From: Mesostigma viride
Lineage: Eukaryota; Streptophyta; Mesostigmatophyceae; Mesostigmatales; Mesostigmataceae
Assembly (NCBI GenBank): GCA_009746045.1
Contig: RPFO01000131.1
Span: forward strand, 1,624,316-1,669,315
DNA length: 45,000 nucleotides
Reading direction: 5' to 3'
Below the pieces are notes generated by a model, which saw only the letters and a program-made list of their open reading frames with translations, was not told the DNA's origin and did not search any database. The translations under genes and the position numbers were made by a program. This document shows, one piece after another, positions 1 through 10,123 of this stretch; positions within the stretch are counted from its first letter, which is position 1; each line of letters begins with the position of its first letter.

Positions 1-174
1 CATTTGGACAACGACTGCGCGTCGGGAACTGCACATGCCCACGTCAACACACGGCCGTGGTGTCGAGGCAGCTTGCGGCGCCGTCCTCGTTACATCAAGG
101 AGAAAACCATTACACGCGGACACGCAGCGAACATGGTATGGAGAGCATTGCTGTCATGGACAGCTCAACGTTCA

Positions 175-1059
175 TGACATCACCACATAGGCAATACAAC
201 AAATTTCTGGCGAGGCCGTCGAGTAACGAGCAACTTCCACAAAAGACTGAGCTGGAATAAAAAACATGGCTTACAATGCCAAGCCGATGGGAGTTCGAAA
301 GCTAGGGTGTCCAAAGATCAAGCACAAAGAAGGCGTAGTACCTCCGACATTCGAGAAAAGCCATCGGGGTGTGTTTGCTTTTGAAACGACTTGTATTGCT
401 CATAGAGCTGTTGCGAATTTATATCAAAACTTGGCTCCCTGCAAAACATAGAAGGAAAGCGGACAGGCCATTCAAGTAAGAAGAACAGCAAATACTAGCA
501 CGACTACCGCGACAACTTATATACATTAAAACAAGCGCCGCTAGCATCCATGGCCACAAAACGCATCGGTGTCTCGGATCGAGGCACCTAACTTGCGGCA
601 GCCCACATCGAAAAAATCCAGCGAAACATAAAAGGAAGAAACAGGGACTAGGGCAAATACGCACAATTTGAATAGCTCGTAGTATCCTTTGCATTTATTA
701 GGGGGTAGTATGGAGCCGCATTCTATACAAAAGAAGTCAGCGTCCAGTGGCCTTTCAGCTCCGCATCGAGTGCAGGGAGCCAAAAAGCAGTTTTTGCAAT
801 TAGGCGGCACGCGTGGTGCGGATGTTGCGAACGGAGCCGCTAAAGACCTCTGGCAGAATAATTCCCTCCCACCTCTGTCCTGAGAAAGCTTGTAACTACA
901 CAAAGCTTCCTTAGCTTGGCATAGCGTGCGATAACAAGCAACGTTTTCGGGCGGCTCGCCACGAAATTTCAAGCCAATTGTTCTCTCCTTGCGAAGCAGA
1001 CGCACTGCAGAGTCTCGATGTTGAGAAAAAAGCCTTTTTACAGCAGAACCTGTACTCAT
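175..1059 (-). CDS. HSCB: HSCB/JAC1-type J-domain co-chaperone for Fe-S cluster assembly (partial, spliced)
   Basis: Exon 1 is 1059-665, exon 2 is 438-342, and a tentative exon 3 starts at 246. Residues 1-35 are Arg-rich with few acidic residues, as in a mitochondrial presequence. Residues 96-114 form a CxxC...CxxC zinc motif followed by an acidic-aromatic FFCIECGSILPP stretch and YYELF, the hallmark N-terminus of eukaryotic HSCB. Intron 1 (664-439, gt-ag) splits a Leu codon; exon 2 then reads PSFDI...LYEQYKSFQKQTHPDGF, helix II of the J domain with the HPD tripeptide. Known role of the family: it delivers ISCU with its nascent cluster to a mitochondrial HSP70 through HPD and a C-terminal three-helix bundle. 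The residue after HPD is Gly, where Lys, Arg or an aromatic is usual. Exon 3 (acceptor ctcag; SFVEVARYSTASPE) aligns loosely with the J-domain end, but about ten linker residues are missing, and the frame stops at 172-174 unless a donor near 186 or 183 is used. The C-terminal bundle was not found and may lie left of the window. Confidence 0.83.
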
Positions 1060-2085
1060 GGCGTCTTCAAAATAACAACATTAACACTCTTTGCAGATAA
1101 AATGAATTACAAAATGCCCTTGAAGGCATGAGTGTGCGCGAATGCAACAGACTTTCGATGCTTTCGTCACCAATTCACGAGCGGCGAAAAACACGAGCAT
1201 TCGCAGTTCATCGGCTGACAAGCCGCTTCAGTACAGTACAGTACAGCAATCTGAGACAATCTAATATCTGGGCTCGTGGTTCGTGGAGCACGGTAAACCC
1301 CCTGGAATCTAGTAAAGTTGGATCAATTACTTGGAATAGATTTTCAGGGTACTTTGGGCAAATTACGCGGCTTGTATTTGCCAATGGCCTCGTTCGTGCG
1401 CCCAGCTTAGGCAAAGTTGGGGGGGTTCGGCACGGTCGTCGCGTCGTTGCCAACCGAGCACAACTGCACAGTGCACACAGCACACCCGGAAAAACGGTTT
1501 TTCTGACCACGCGTCGCACACTCAGGCCAGTGAGGCCACTTTGTGACTCGTGTGTGTCATGTCCAGCCACATTTAGACGCTAGGCGACGCGGCGACGGTA
1601 GCCGCTCACATGCGCCGCGCACGGCCGCGTTGCCGTCGCGCAGTGCCCGGCGCCAGTCGAACATTCTCTATGTCTGCCAGCCCCGCCAAACCAGTGAAAC
1701 CACCGTCCACCATCGCCAAGCGCCTGACTGCATGCCTGCAAGCGTGTCTTGCAGCAGGCGTGTCTTGCAGCTGAGAAGACACAGCAGCTGACGAGACGTG
1801 AGCAGCTGCGAGTGGGTTGCTAGCCTTTTGGTTAGGCATCACCCTAGCATTTCGCGAGAACATATATCCGCCTAGCTGCCACAGTGTACGCGGTGGACTC
1901 TGGTTCGAGCCGGATAGTGCAGGTGCTCTGCAGGGGCCTAATCACAACCGAATGAGGCAATGGATGATGGCAAGCAACTGATCGGCTACAAAGGTTGCTT
2001 AATAGCGTCGAAGTTTGCAAGGTGGAGCCATTCTGTGTAGAGTTTTGATTGCAAGCTATTTATTTATAATTTAAGGTAGGAAATC
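1060..2085. promoter_or_regulatory. Intergenic region between two divergent genes
   Basis: This kilobase separates the start codons of the HSCB-like gene (-) and the RAB5IF-like gene (+), so it should hold both promoters. It has open frames on both strands (1128-1583 +, 1208-1570 -) but no recognisable protein, splice context or codon bias. No TATA box could be assigned with confidence. A B-box-like GGTTCGAGCC occurs near 1902 without a foldable tRNA around it. Confidence 0.35.
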
Positions 2086-5000
2086 ATGGCGGCCGGCGAT
2101 GCCACCGCGAAAAAAGCGGCGAAGCCAAGCATCATGGAGAAGTTTTTTAAGAACGGCCAGCCGTGGGAGAAGGTAAGCAGCTGCGGGGAATTCGGGCGGT
2201 TGGCAACGCAACATAAAAATTGCTTGCGGCCACAAGGCTTGTCTCGTTGAAGCTGACGTGATCAGCTCGCCGTTGCAGACAAGAGTGCTGCATTTGACGG
2301 GAAATGCATTCAGGCATTGCTGCGTCGTTATGCTTCTTATCCTTATTTAACTCAATAATGCCGTGGGTTATGCATGTGAGAAGAGTTACCCTGCATGCAT
2401 GTAGGGAATATTATCCTTCGGGCCGTTCGTCGAGATATTTGGCTACCCTGCATTTTTCTCACACTGGGCAATAATTATCCTTTGGCCAGTACATCGCGCC
2501 CCTTGCTATATTCTATTCAGGCCGTGGAGCATGATGCGCCCCATGTTGTTGGCTGTTCCGCAAGCCTTGTAGAATTAAACCGTGCTCAACTTTAATGCAA
2601 ACCAGTGTGGGACTATGTGCCCGTAAAACAGAGTTTCTGCCCGCCACCAGGACAGAGTTTCTGCCAACCACCAGGCAGCCTAGTTAAATTTATTGTTATC
2701 CTTGTTTTGGGGAAGGCATACCCCATTTCCTCGTTCCGGAACCATTTACCATTTTCCCACCGATGAGGAGGCTATTATGTTGCTATCTGTCAAAGCGTAC
2801 TGCTTTTCGTAGTACCAATATTACTACACGTAACATTCCGCCAGGTCGCTGCTATTCTATCTGTTGCCAACAAGGTTGGATAGCCAGTATTGAAGCTCAA
2901 GCTGTTAGCTGCCCATGCTGTGCCCTGCACATGTAGCAACTATTGGGGCCCAAGCACTTGGCTGCCCATGCTGTGCCCTGCATGGGTACCTTGATTGTCA
3001 GGGCGAGCACAAGGTTCAAGCTAGCAGATCCACGGTTTCCCTTTTCATCCTTGTTTCTGTCAATCGCAACTTCTTGCCCACACCGATGCCCAGACTGGCA
3101 CGCGCAAACATGCCTTGCATCGTTTTGCTTGGGCGTTGCATCATCCACCACAAAACCAAAGCCAAGAAAAACTTCGTCACCAGTCACATGCCATCCAACT
3201 ATGCCATAATTTGATATCATGCCCTCGTTCCCACGATAAAGTGCTAGTGCTGTGAAGGTATGCCATTTACCTACTCGCAGAAAACAATGAACGAATCATC
3301 CCCTTGCCCTCTCATCATGCCTGCGTGTCCCAACCCATGCCATCTCATCACTCCGGCATGTCCCGCCCTTCCTCTCCCCCTTTCCTTGCATCCCATGCTT
3401 CATTGCTTCCCCACCGCTCCCGCACCGCACCACAGGAAGAGCTGGAGACGGCAATCCACTGGATGAGGCAGGTGCTGGCGCTCGTCACGGGCATCCTCTG
3501 GGGCATCGTCCCCGTCACAGGCATCGGTGGCGTGTTCTTGTGAGTGGGCGGCTGGTGTCGTAGGCTTGCGTTCCTGTGAGTGGGCGGCTGGCGTCGTAGG
3601 CTTGCGTTCCTGTGAGTGGGCGGCTGGTGTCGTAGGCTTGCGTTCCTGTGAGTGGGCACATGCGCTGTACTCACTTTGGGCATGGCGCTTATCACAGAGA
3701 CAAGAGATAACCAGTGCAAGGATATGGCCTTCCTCGAAGTGGGCACGCAGTTTTCATGGGCATGTTGGCCTGTGAGCACGCAGCTCTGGGCCGGTACCGA
3801 CATGGGGGATGTGGCGTATGCGCGCAGCCATGCGCAATGTGGCGTATGCGCGCAGCCATGCGCAATGTGGCGTATGCGCGCAGCCATGCGCGAGTGGCAA
3901 GCATGATTCCTCGGATCATCTGGACAGGTTGAGCCTCAAGGCACGTGAGAAGGTTTGCTTAAAAGGTCTGTAGTTGTGAATCAGACAACCAGTCTGTAGT
4001 TATCATCTCTTCAATAAGGTCTGTAGGTATGAATCAGACAACCAGTCTGTAGCTCTCATCTCTTGAATAAGGTCTGTAGTTATGAATCAGACAACCAGTC
4101 TGTAGCTCTCATCTCTTGAATAAGGTCTGTAGTTATGAATCAGACAACCATTCTGTAGTTATCATCTCTTGAATAAGGTCTGTAGGTATGAATCAGACAA
4201 CCAGTCTGTAGTTATCATCTCTTCAATAAGGTCTGTAGGTATGGATCAGACAACCATTCTGTAGTTATCATCTAACGGTGGTAATGTATGTACCTTGCAG
4301 TCAGGCCTGGCACCTTCTTTACTTTTGCTGAACCCATTTCCATCCGGCTTCTTTGATGGAACATGTTCTTTGGCACCCAATCGTGTGGCCCCACACGTGT
4401 ACATCCCGGCAGCTTCTTCCTGTTCAACGTGCTGGCGGTGCGCTTCTACTACACGTCACGCCTGGGCATCGACTCGGAGGATTTTGGGGGCCACTACGAG
4501 CTGGCGAGAGAAGGCATGGCGACCGCCTTCTCCGTATTCCTGGTGCGTGCGTGCGTGCGTGCATGGTGTCTGCAAAATGTTGAAAGGAGGGGTGTGCGGC
4601 TGCTTGTATGTGTTGCGTGGTGTGTGGATGGAGCAAAAGGAGATGAAAACTCGAGGGAGGAAGGGGGTAGGGGGGGGTGCGGAATTGGGGGGTGGGGTGC
4701 TGGTGGGGTCAGGAGGGGTAAGGGGGCCCATCTGATTAAGGTGTGGCCCCACTTGGATACCATGGAGCCTCATGGACAAGAGTCAGGGGGCATTCAATGC
4801 TTATACTTGGTATGCTTTCTGCTTCTCTGTAATCCTATCTGTGGTTTGCAGGTTGCTGGCCTGTCTTCTTTTTTTTTTTCCTGCCTTCTGAGGAAACAAT
4901 CCCCCTTGCTTATGTCAATTGTGCTTCTAGCTTTGGTGGAAGAGTGTCATCACAAGGGAAATGTGACTTATGCTCTGACGACGCTGACATGTCTTTGTAA

Positions 5001-5102
5001 TTGCTGTGTGTCCTGCCGTTGGGATGGCACCCCTTGTCTCTGTCTGCGACGTCCCCACAGCTCTCGTGGGTGATCACGTACAGCAACATCCAGGACTTCT
5101 GA
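2086..5102 (+). CDS. RAB5IF: RAB5IF/OPTI-like small ER membrane protein (EMC6-related family), 4 exons
   Basis: Exons are 2086-2172, 3436-3539, 4413-4542 and 5061-5102 (stop TGA at 5100-5102), joining in phases 0, 2, 0 to give 120 aa, close to the usual length of about 130. The product starts MAAGD, has FFKNGQPWEK at the end of exon 1, an amphipathic IHWMRQ helix, a first membrane segment (LALVTGILWGIVPV), a second (FFFLFNVLAVRFYY, created by the exon 2/3 joint), the family-typical acidic turn with GGHYELAREGM, and a third segment ending WVITYSNIQDF. These features line up without gaps with my recollection of human RAB5IF (C20orf24). Known role: RAB5IF is OPTI, the obligate partner of the TMCO1 insertase in the GEL part of the ER multipass translocon; it was earlier described as a Rab5-interacting factor. 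That this alga-like homologue does the same is inference. All donors are GT (gtaagc, gtgagt, gtgcgt) and all acceptors are cag. Introns are 1,263, 873 and 518 bp and carry several minisatellites. Confidence 0.9.
2905..2985 (+). repeat. Imperfect direct duplication in intron 1 of the RAB5IF-like gene
   Basis: The string GCTGCCCATGCTGTGCCCTG occurs twice about 55 bp apart (from about 2909 and 2961), with diverged sequence between. It lies in intron 1. The rest of that intron (2173-3435) shows no coding signal. Confidence 0.6.
3539..3657 (+). repeat. 36-bp tandem repeat that copies a 5' splice site
   Basis: TGTGAGTGGGCGGCTGGTGT recurs at 3539, 3575, 3611 and (partly) 3647, so about 3.3 copies with a 36-bp period. 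The first copy contains the exon 2 donor (exon ends at 3539, intron begins gtgagt at 3540). Each later copy brings its own cTGTGAGTGGG, a full consensus donor. Confidence 0.92.
3811..3894 (+). repeat. 28-bp tandem repeat, three copies
   Basis: GTGGCGTATGCGCGCAGCCA starts at 3811, 3839 and 3867. The copies are nearly identical. They lie in intron 2 of the RAB5IF-like gene. Confidence 0.92.
3961..4275 (+). repeat. 53-bp tandem repeat, about six copies
   Basis: The unit contains GGTCTGTAG, ATCAGACAACCA and TCTGTAGTTATCATCTCTT, with a 53-bp period from 3965 and scattered point differences between copies. It ends just before exon 3 of the RAB5IF-like gene and makes up over a third of intron 2. 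Confidence 0.92.
4543..4562 (+). repeat. GTGC tetranucleotide run starting exactly at a 5' splice site
   Basis: Exon 3 ends CTG at 4542 and the intron opens gtgcgtgcgtgcgtgcgtgc. The first GT of the run is the donor. Confidence 0.85.
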
Positions 5103-5850
5103 GGCCTGTCTTCTGGGGTCCACCTAGGGCCTTGCATGGCATCCGCGTATTGGATCCCGGTTTTACGGGCATGCATGCTGCGGCTGCTGTTGGAGTTGGC
5201 TATGTACAGTAATAGTCACCCAAAAACAAAGCAGAGAGTCCTATAACTGGTAAATGTCACCAGCTTAGCTGCCGGCAAGGAAGGCAGCCATTGTTAGCAT
5301 CAGCATGGAAAATGGAGGACAGCCAGCGAAAGCATGTACAGCATGTCACTAAGCCTGTTCTGGTCGCCTCGCTATGGATGACAGCCAGGTTGTTGGGCTC
5401 TTGGCACTAAAGCACGTGACTGCTGTCTATTCGTTGTTGGCCTCTTGACAGTAGGATATGGTTGCAAGGCTATCTTTGCCGCCTCGGGATAAGAGCTCTT
5501 CAGCTGTGGGGTTGGGAGCCAAAAGGTGGCAGAGCCAGCCACTGTCAGGATCCATCGGCGATACTTAAAATTTTGTTTTTTATGACAAACCCCCGCTTTT
5601 TTTGGCTTGGTGCACGGTCGGACCATTCATGCATGGCCCACACCCATAAACTAAAGCGTTTCGGCACCAGAACGCCCACGCGCGGTACTTGATGGCAACA
5701 TCTGTGCGTCCTGGCCCCATGCCCGTGATCCAGCATTGTAAGTCAGACAAGCGGAAATGCATGAAAAAATGTGATAATGCACTTTTTCACTATATCATGT
5801 GCGAAGGAGAGGTGATCAATCTGTGCGCATGCAGTCTTGTGCAGAGGTCC
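5103..5850. other. Downstream flank of the RAB5IF-like gene; no gene seen
   Basis: This stretch should hold the 3' UTR and polyadenylation site. No clear AATAAA or TGTAA signal stands out close to the stop. Open frames here (for example 5372-5626 - and 5462-5692 +) overlap each other on both strands and have no family resemblance. Confidence 0.4.
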
Positions 5851-5869
5851 TTAACCCGTGTTTTTTTAC

Positions 5870-5915
5870 AACGCGATACATCGCGTTGTAGGGTTAGAAC
5901 GCGATGTATCGCGTT
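5870..5915. repeat. Two 18-bp subterminal palindromes, left end
   Basis: AACGCGATACATCGCGTT at 5870-5887 and AACGCGATGTATCGCGTT at 5898-5915 are (near-)perfect palindromes 10 bp apart, 15 bp inside the element end. Such subterminal motifs are typical transposase-binding candidates; that role is inferred. Confidence 0.85.
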
Positions 5916-6051
5916 GTAATCTGACACGTGGCAAACCTATTAAACATGCGATTTTTGGTCTGAAACTTTCAACATAGGTCAGAAACATCTCATAGAATTC
6001 AAGAAAAAATCCTGGTATTTTTGGTGTTTTTTTTGTGACAGCTGCAAACAA

Positions 6052-6560
6052 ATATTATTATTATTATTATTAGGAACATAACTCCGTTGGGAGTATATGT
6101 AGCACATAGCCCTGAGAAGGGGCATATGAGCCTATAGTACATTCTAAGCTACTTCCTGCAAGGGTGGGAATGTAAACAACACTTGCTCTAGGTGCACCAG
6201 GGCACCCGCACCCTCATGGTCTATCACGCTATGCCCGGGTAAGGGGGGAGCATGCCTGTGAGGGGGAAGATCATCATGGCTATACAAGAGCTATCTATGG
6301 CATGGCTTCTCAGCAGGGAGTGACTCCCTGCATGGGCACAACATTACTAAATAAGGCTAGGCATCGTCTGGAGTGTGGCTCATCATAGGCACACATGTAC
6401 ATGATGAAATAAAGCGCGTGGCTTAGCTGGGATAGGGCCTCTAGGAGGCGTACATGTACATGGCCATGGTCTATCTATTCTACACTACTACTGCTGTATT
6501 CCCCTAAGCTGGGGCGCCTGGAGTCGCTGGGGCCGCGGGGGTCGCCTGCCAGGGCTTGAA
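6052..6560 (-). mobile_element. 3' end of a LINE or LINE-mobilised SINE, inserted on the minus strand
   Basis: Read on the minus strand, it ends with ATGTGCTACAT, an ACTCC-CAAC-GGAGT hairpin (6081-6094), ATGTT and an (ATT)n tail (6052-6072). The same ATGTGCTACAT-hairpin-ATGTT block closes the plus-strand copies at 11130 and 11505. An ATT-type microsatellite tail is usual for some non-LTR elements. The body has no long ORF, so this is a 5'-truncated LINE or a SINE using its tail. The upper boundary is approximate. Confidence 0.6.
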
Positions 6561-6561
6561 C

Positions 6562-6662
6562 AAATATGTACCACTGAAATCAGGCATTTTCGCGGGACGA
6601 AGGTGAAGACGACGGCGATGGCGGCAGGTAGATCTCGCCAGTTTTCGCGCGAATTTCAGTGG
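6562..6662. repeat. Short inverted repeat
   Basis: CCACTGAAAT near 6563 and ATTTCAGTGG near 6653 are exact inverse complements about 80 bp apart, in AT/GC-mixed sequence inside the TTAA element. Function unknown. Confidence 0.5.
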
Positions 6663-7028
6663 CTGTTGGGTGGCACGACCATGATGATGCGTTCAAAGGT
6701 TGATAATTAGGTTTCTACGAGTTTGTTGAGGTACTGGGGCAAAGGAAACGTAGTTTTTTCCAGTTTCTCACCCAACTTTCATGCGGAAACCCTGGAAACC
6801 GGCATACATATTATTACGTCAAGACTCGGGTCTGCTGCGGCACCATGCTTGGTATTTCCATGGTGTTTCGACTTCTTAACACATGTTTATTCATTCCGAA
6901 CGCCCGGACTCTCGGCTAAACCGAGATTTGTGCAGACTTTTATTGGGTAGCTCCGGGCATGATGGTGCCTGCAAATAGCGTAAGGCGTGACCGTGGCTAT
7001 TGCTACGGTATGCTGTATTTTCCTGGAA

Positions 7029-7541
7029 ATGGCCTCTGCCACCGGCTCAATAGTGCTTGCAGGCGTAAGTATATCGTGTTTCTACCTAGTTTCTGCCAGT
7101 TTTCCACTTATTTCTACCGACCTCTGCCCAGCCTCTCTAAGACCGCCATCCTACTCGACGTTGCTTGCATGTCAGCCATAGCAGGTTGCAGTTGTGCAGT
7201 ATTTAGGTGCTGTATACGTCGTCAAGCCGTGCATATATCGTGAGGATTGGATGTTGATGGTTTATACTGCGTTGATTGTGCAAGAAGATCAGCTAGACCT
7301 GTGCCCATAATCATGTGTTGTTAGCATCTTGCCACCATTTGCTAGCTAGCATGCATTCCAGCGTCATCTTTGCCTGCATGTAAGCTCATGGATCACTCAA
7401 CCTATCCAAGCCTTGCATTACACGTGCCTCTTTCTTTCAGTATTGCACGCGTTATGGAATGAAAACCCAGCACCTCCGTTCCCACGAGGCATGTGCTCAA
7501 CACGTTGTGAGAGTGGATGATGCTTTGGCTATGGCTGCCTG
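7029..7541 (+). CDS. Weak candidate: two-exon small protein with a C2H2-like finger remnant
   Basis: ATG at 7029 opens MASATGSIVLAG followed by a consensus donor gtaagt at 7065. A pyrimidine-rich acceptor (tctttctttcag, ending at 7440) opens YCTRYGMKTQHLRSHEAC...ALAMAA, stopping at 7541, in the matching phase 0. The second exon resembles a C2H2 finger with its second Cys replaced by Tyr. At about 46 aa and without homology I can name, it could be chance or a relic of the transposon that surrounds it. Confidence 0.2.
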
Positions 7542-7864
7542 ATTCAGTCATATTAGGTCATCCAGTCATGATGTTTGATGCATGTTTGATGCTGTGTAAC
7601 TGAATCAACACCCATTTTCAACGTTTTGACCCTCCAAGCTCACTATGGCCCCGTTTATGGGGCTCGTGTCGTTGCGTAATGTTGTGAAGGGCTCTCATGT
7701 TTCCCACTGCGTTGTACTGCGTTGTAATTGTGATGCTAATGAAAAATAGCTCCAGTGGCCCAATGGGCCTGAGTTTTGTTTCACAGAGCCTGCCTATGTT
7801 GCCCATAGCTCGTGCAAGAAGCCAGATTTTTTTCATGAACCATTTGTGAATAAGCACATGACTT

Positions 7865-8612
7865 GTGACCTTGGTCACTTTTCGTGGCCCTAACGGCCGT
7901 CAGGCCTGTTTGGACTACGTGGTGGTACGGCAGTCCAGGTGCACCTCGGTTCTGGACACCCGAGTGTTTGACACGCCGACGGTGTGCTCTGACCACCGGT
8001 TGGTGCGCGCGACCCTTCGGCTCCGGTTCCACGTCCCCGCGCGCCGCGCCCGAGTGGTCCGCCCTGACTGGTCTGCTCTACGTCCGGTCAAGGGAGATCC
8101 TGAGGACTGGACGGACGCCGAGCACGAGCGGAACTGGTGCCGACGGAAGTACCTGTCGGCCCTGGACGCCCGGGCGGACGTCGACGAGCTGGACAATGGT
8201 GCCCCCAACGCAGCCATTTTTGCGGGCTTTGCGGCCCGTGCCCCGTTGCTGGCGGCCCGGCACCTGCCGGTCATGCCCCGCCGCCGCCCCGGCCCGCTCT
8301 ACCGCCAGGACCCCAAGGTCTTGGCCGCCCGGCACCGCCTCAAGCGTAACCGGGACCCGCTGCAGAAACCATTGCTCCAGGCCGCCCTTGTGGAGGCCTA
8401 CGAGCACGCTCAGGACGCGGAGGCGGCCCAGTGCATCGCGGATGCCAAGGCCTGCCAGGCCCGCAACCAGGGCAAGGACATGTGGTACCACCTCGACCGG
8501 CTCGGCGGCCGGCGGCAGCGCACCCCGGTGGAGCACACGGGGGACGGCACGGCGCCGGTAAGCCTTGACCGCTGGTTGGCCCACAATGTTTCCTTGACCG
8601 GTGGGGCTCGCG
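7865..8612 (+). pseudogene. LINE ORF2: end of endonuclease domain and linker
   Basis: The frame runs TLVTFRGPNGRQACLDYVVV, then DTRVFDTPTVCSDHRLVRATLRLRF, matching the final strand and the catalytic SDHxxV motif of APE-type endonucleases. A basic linker follows. The start at 7865 is only the first Met in the frame: endonuclease-like sequence (SSGPMGLSFVSQ) lies upstream in another frame, so the domain is broken. The frame is lost at the C9 homopolymer at 8613. Confidence 0.75.
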
Positions 8613-9690
8613 CCCCCCCCCGCCGCTTCACCCCGAGACGGCCGCCCGCCTCGGGGTCGCCGGACCCCCGCCGCCGCCAGCGCCCCCCTCCTCGGCCGCG
8701 GACTACCAAGTCCCCGCCCTGCAGGAGGGCTGCCTTGCCACTGACGACGTCGTCCCCCCCTTCACTTTGAAGGAATTGGACGGCGCCCTTGCTCGCCTGC
8801 GGTACGATGCGGCGGTCGGTGCCGACCACCTTTCTGCTGAGCTGCTGAAGACCCCTGATCTGGCGGTTAGGGATCTTCTGCTGGCGTTCTGCAACCGTGT
8901 CCTGCTCTCTGACGAGCCTCCGCCTGCTGAGTGGCAGACGGCCATCCGCGTCATGCTGTACAAGAAGGGCTCTGCTGCTGACCCCGGCAACTACCGGGGT
9001 GTCTGCCTCCAGAGCGCCGCGCTGAAGGTCTTCATGCGCATGATGCTGCACAGGCTCCGCGCCGCGCTGGACCCACACCTGGGTGAGTCTCAGATGGGTT
9101 TCCGTCGTGGTCGTAACACTGTCATGGCTGTGTTTGTCGCGCGCCGGTTGATGGAGGAGGTGCGTCGACTTCCCCCTGACAGTTTGCCGCTGGTCTTCAT
9201 TTTTGTTGACTATATCAAGGCCTTTGACACGGTTCTCTGGGAGGCTCTTTGGGCCATCCTAGCTCTGGATCGGGTACCACCTGCGTTTATTGCTGCCATT
9301 CGCCGTCTGTATGAGGGTTCACAGGCAGTAGTGCGGACTGCGGAGGGCACCACTCCACCATTCCCCCTTCACCACGGGGTGTGGCAAGGTTGTGTCCTGT
9401 CCCCATACCTGTTCATTATTGTCGTGGATCACGTCATGCGCCGGGCACGTGCGCGCTTTACTGCTCTTAAGGGGTTCGAGCCAGGCTTGGACATCCTTAA
9501 CGTGAAAGAGCACGGCGGGGTTAGACCGGGTTACCGCCTTGCCGACCTGATTTATGCGGATGATACCACCCTCATCGAGAGCCCCGAGCACATTCAGACC
9601 TGGCTGGACTGCCTGGGCCTGGAGGCGCGGGCGGTGGGGCTGGAGATTAGTGTCAAAACTGAGGCGATGGTGATAGGAGCATCCAGTCAT
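8613..9690 (+). pseudogene. LINE ORF2: reverse transcriptase core
   Basis: From FTLKELDGALARLR (8761) through GADHLSAELLK, LYKKGSAADPGNYRGVCLQS (fingers), GFRRGRNTVMAVF, FIFVDYIKAFDTV (first catalytic Asp), HHGVWQGCVLSPYLFIIVVDH and LADLIYADDTTLIES (YADD catalytic box). All catalytic residues are intact. The protein sequence before 8767 continues upstream in the same frame to the C9 run, so the annotated Met is not a true start. The frame shifts to the next part near 9690. Confidence 0.88.
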
Positions 9691-10123
9691 GCAACCACCG
9701 CTGCCGCGCCTGCTCGACGGGACGGAGGTCCCGTTCCGCGACCGCTTCAAGCTGCTGGGGAGCTGGCTTCCTGACACCGCCGACGATGTGGACACCCGCA
9801 TCGGCCTTGCTTGGGCCAAGCTCCGTTCGCTCACACCCTACTGGCGCTCGAAGGGCCTGAACGGGCACCGCAAGCGCATGCTCTTCAAGGTCCTCGTCCT
9901 CACGGTGCTCACGTATGGCGCCGAGGCGTGGACCCTCCCCCCCAAACTGGCAGCTCGGCTCGACGGCACAGTTTACAGGATGCTCCGGCAGGTCCTTAAT
10001 GTAGGTTTTTCCGAGCGTCCGTCATCAGAGTCTCTGTATCATGGCATGCCTCGTGTTTCGGACGAGATTAGACAGCGTAGTGTTACGGCGCGTAACAAAC
10101 TGTGTTATTACGGCCGTAAATAG
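9689..10123 (+). pseudogene. LINE ORF2: reverse transcriptase C-terminal part
   Basis: Continues the RT in a second frame: FKLLGSWLPD, DVDTRIGLAWAKL, VLTVLTYGAEAWTL (the thumb-side YGAEAW motif shared by LINE ORF2 proteins), YRMLRQVLN and MPRVSDEIRQRSVTARNKL. It stops at 10121-10123 where related elements continue, so it is truncated by a stop or by an insertion in 10124-10730. Confidence 0.8.

Noticed and set aside
1895-1925. tRNA-like B box (GGTTCGAGCC)
   Set aside because: No anticodon arm, D arm or acceptor stem could be folded around it.
2897-3220. Overlapping ORFs on both strands in RAB5IF intron 1
   Set aside because: Inside an intron bounded by well-supported exons; no recognisable protein.
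3527-3932. CRISPR-like look of the 28-, 36- and 53-bp repeats in RAB5IF intron 2
   Set aside because: Units are contiguous without unique spacers, in a eukaryotic intron; they are minisatellites.
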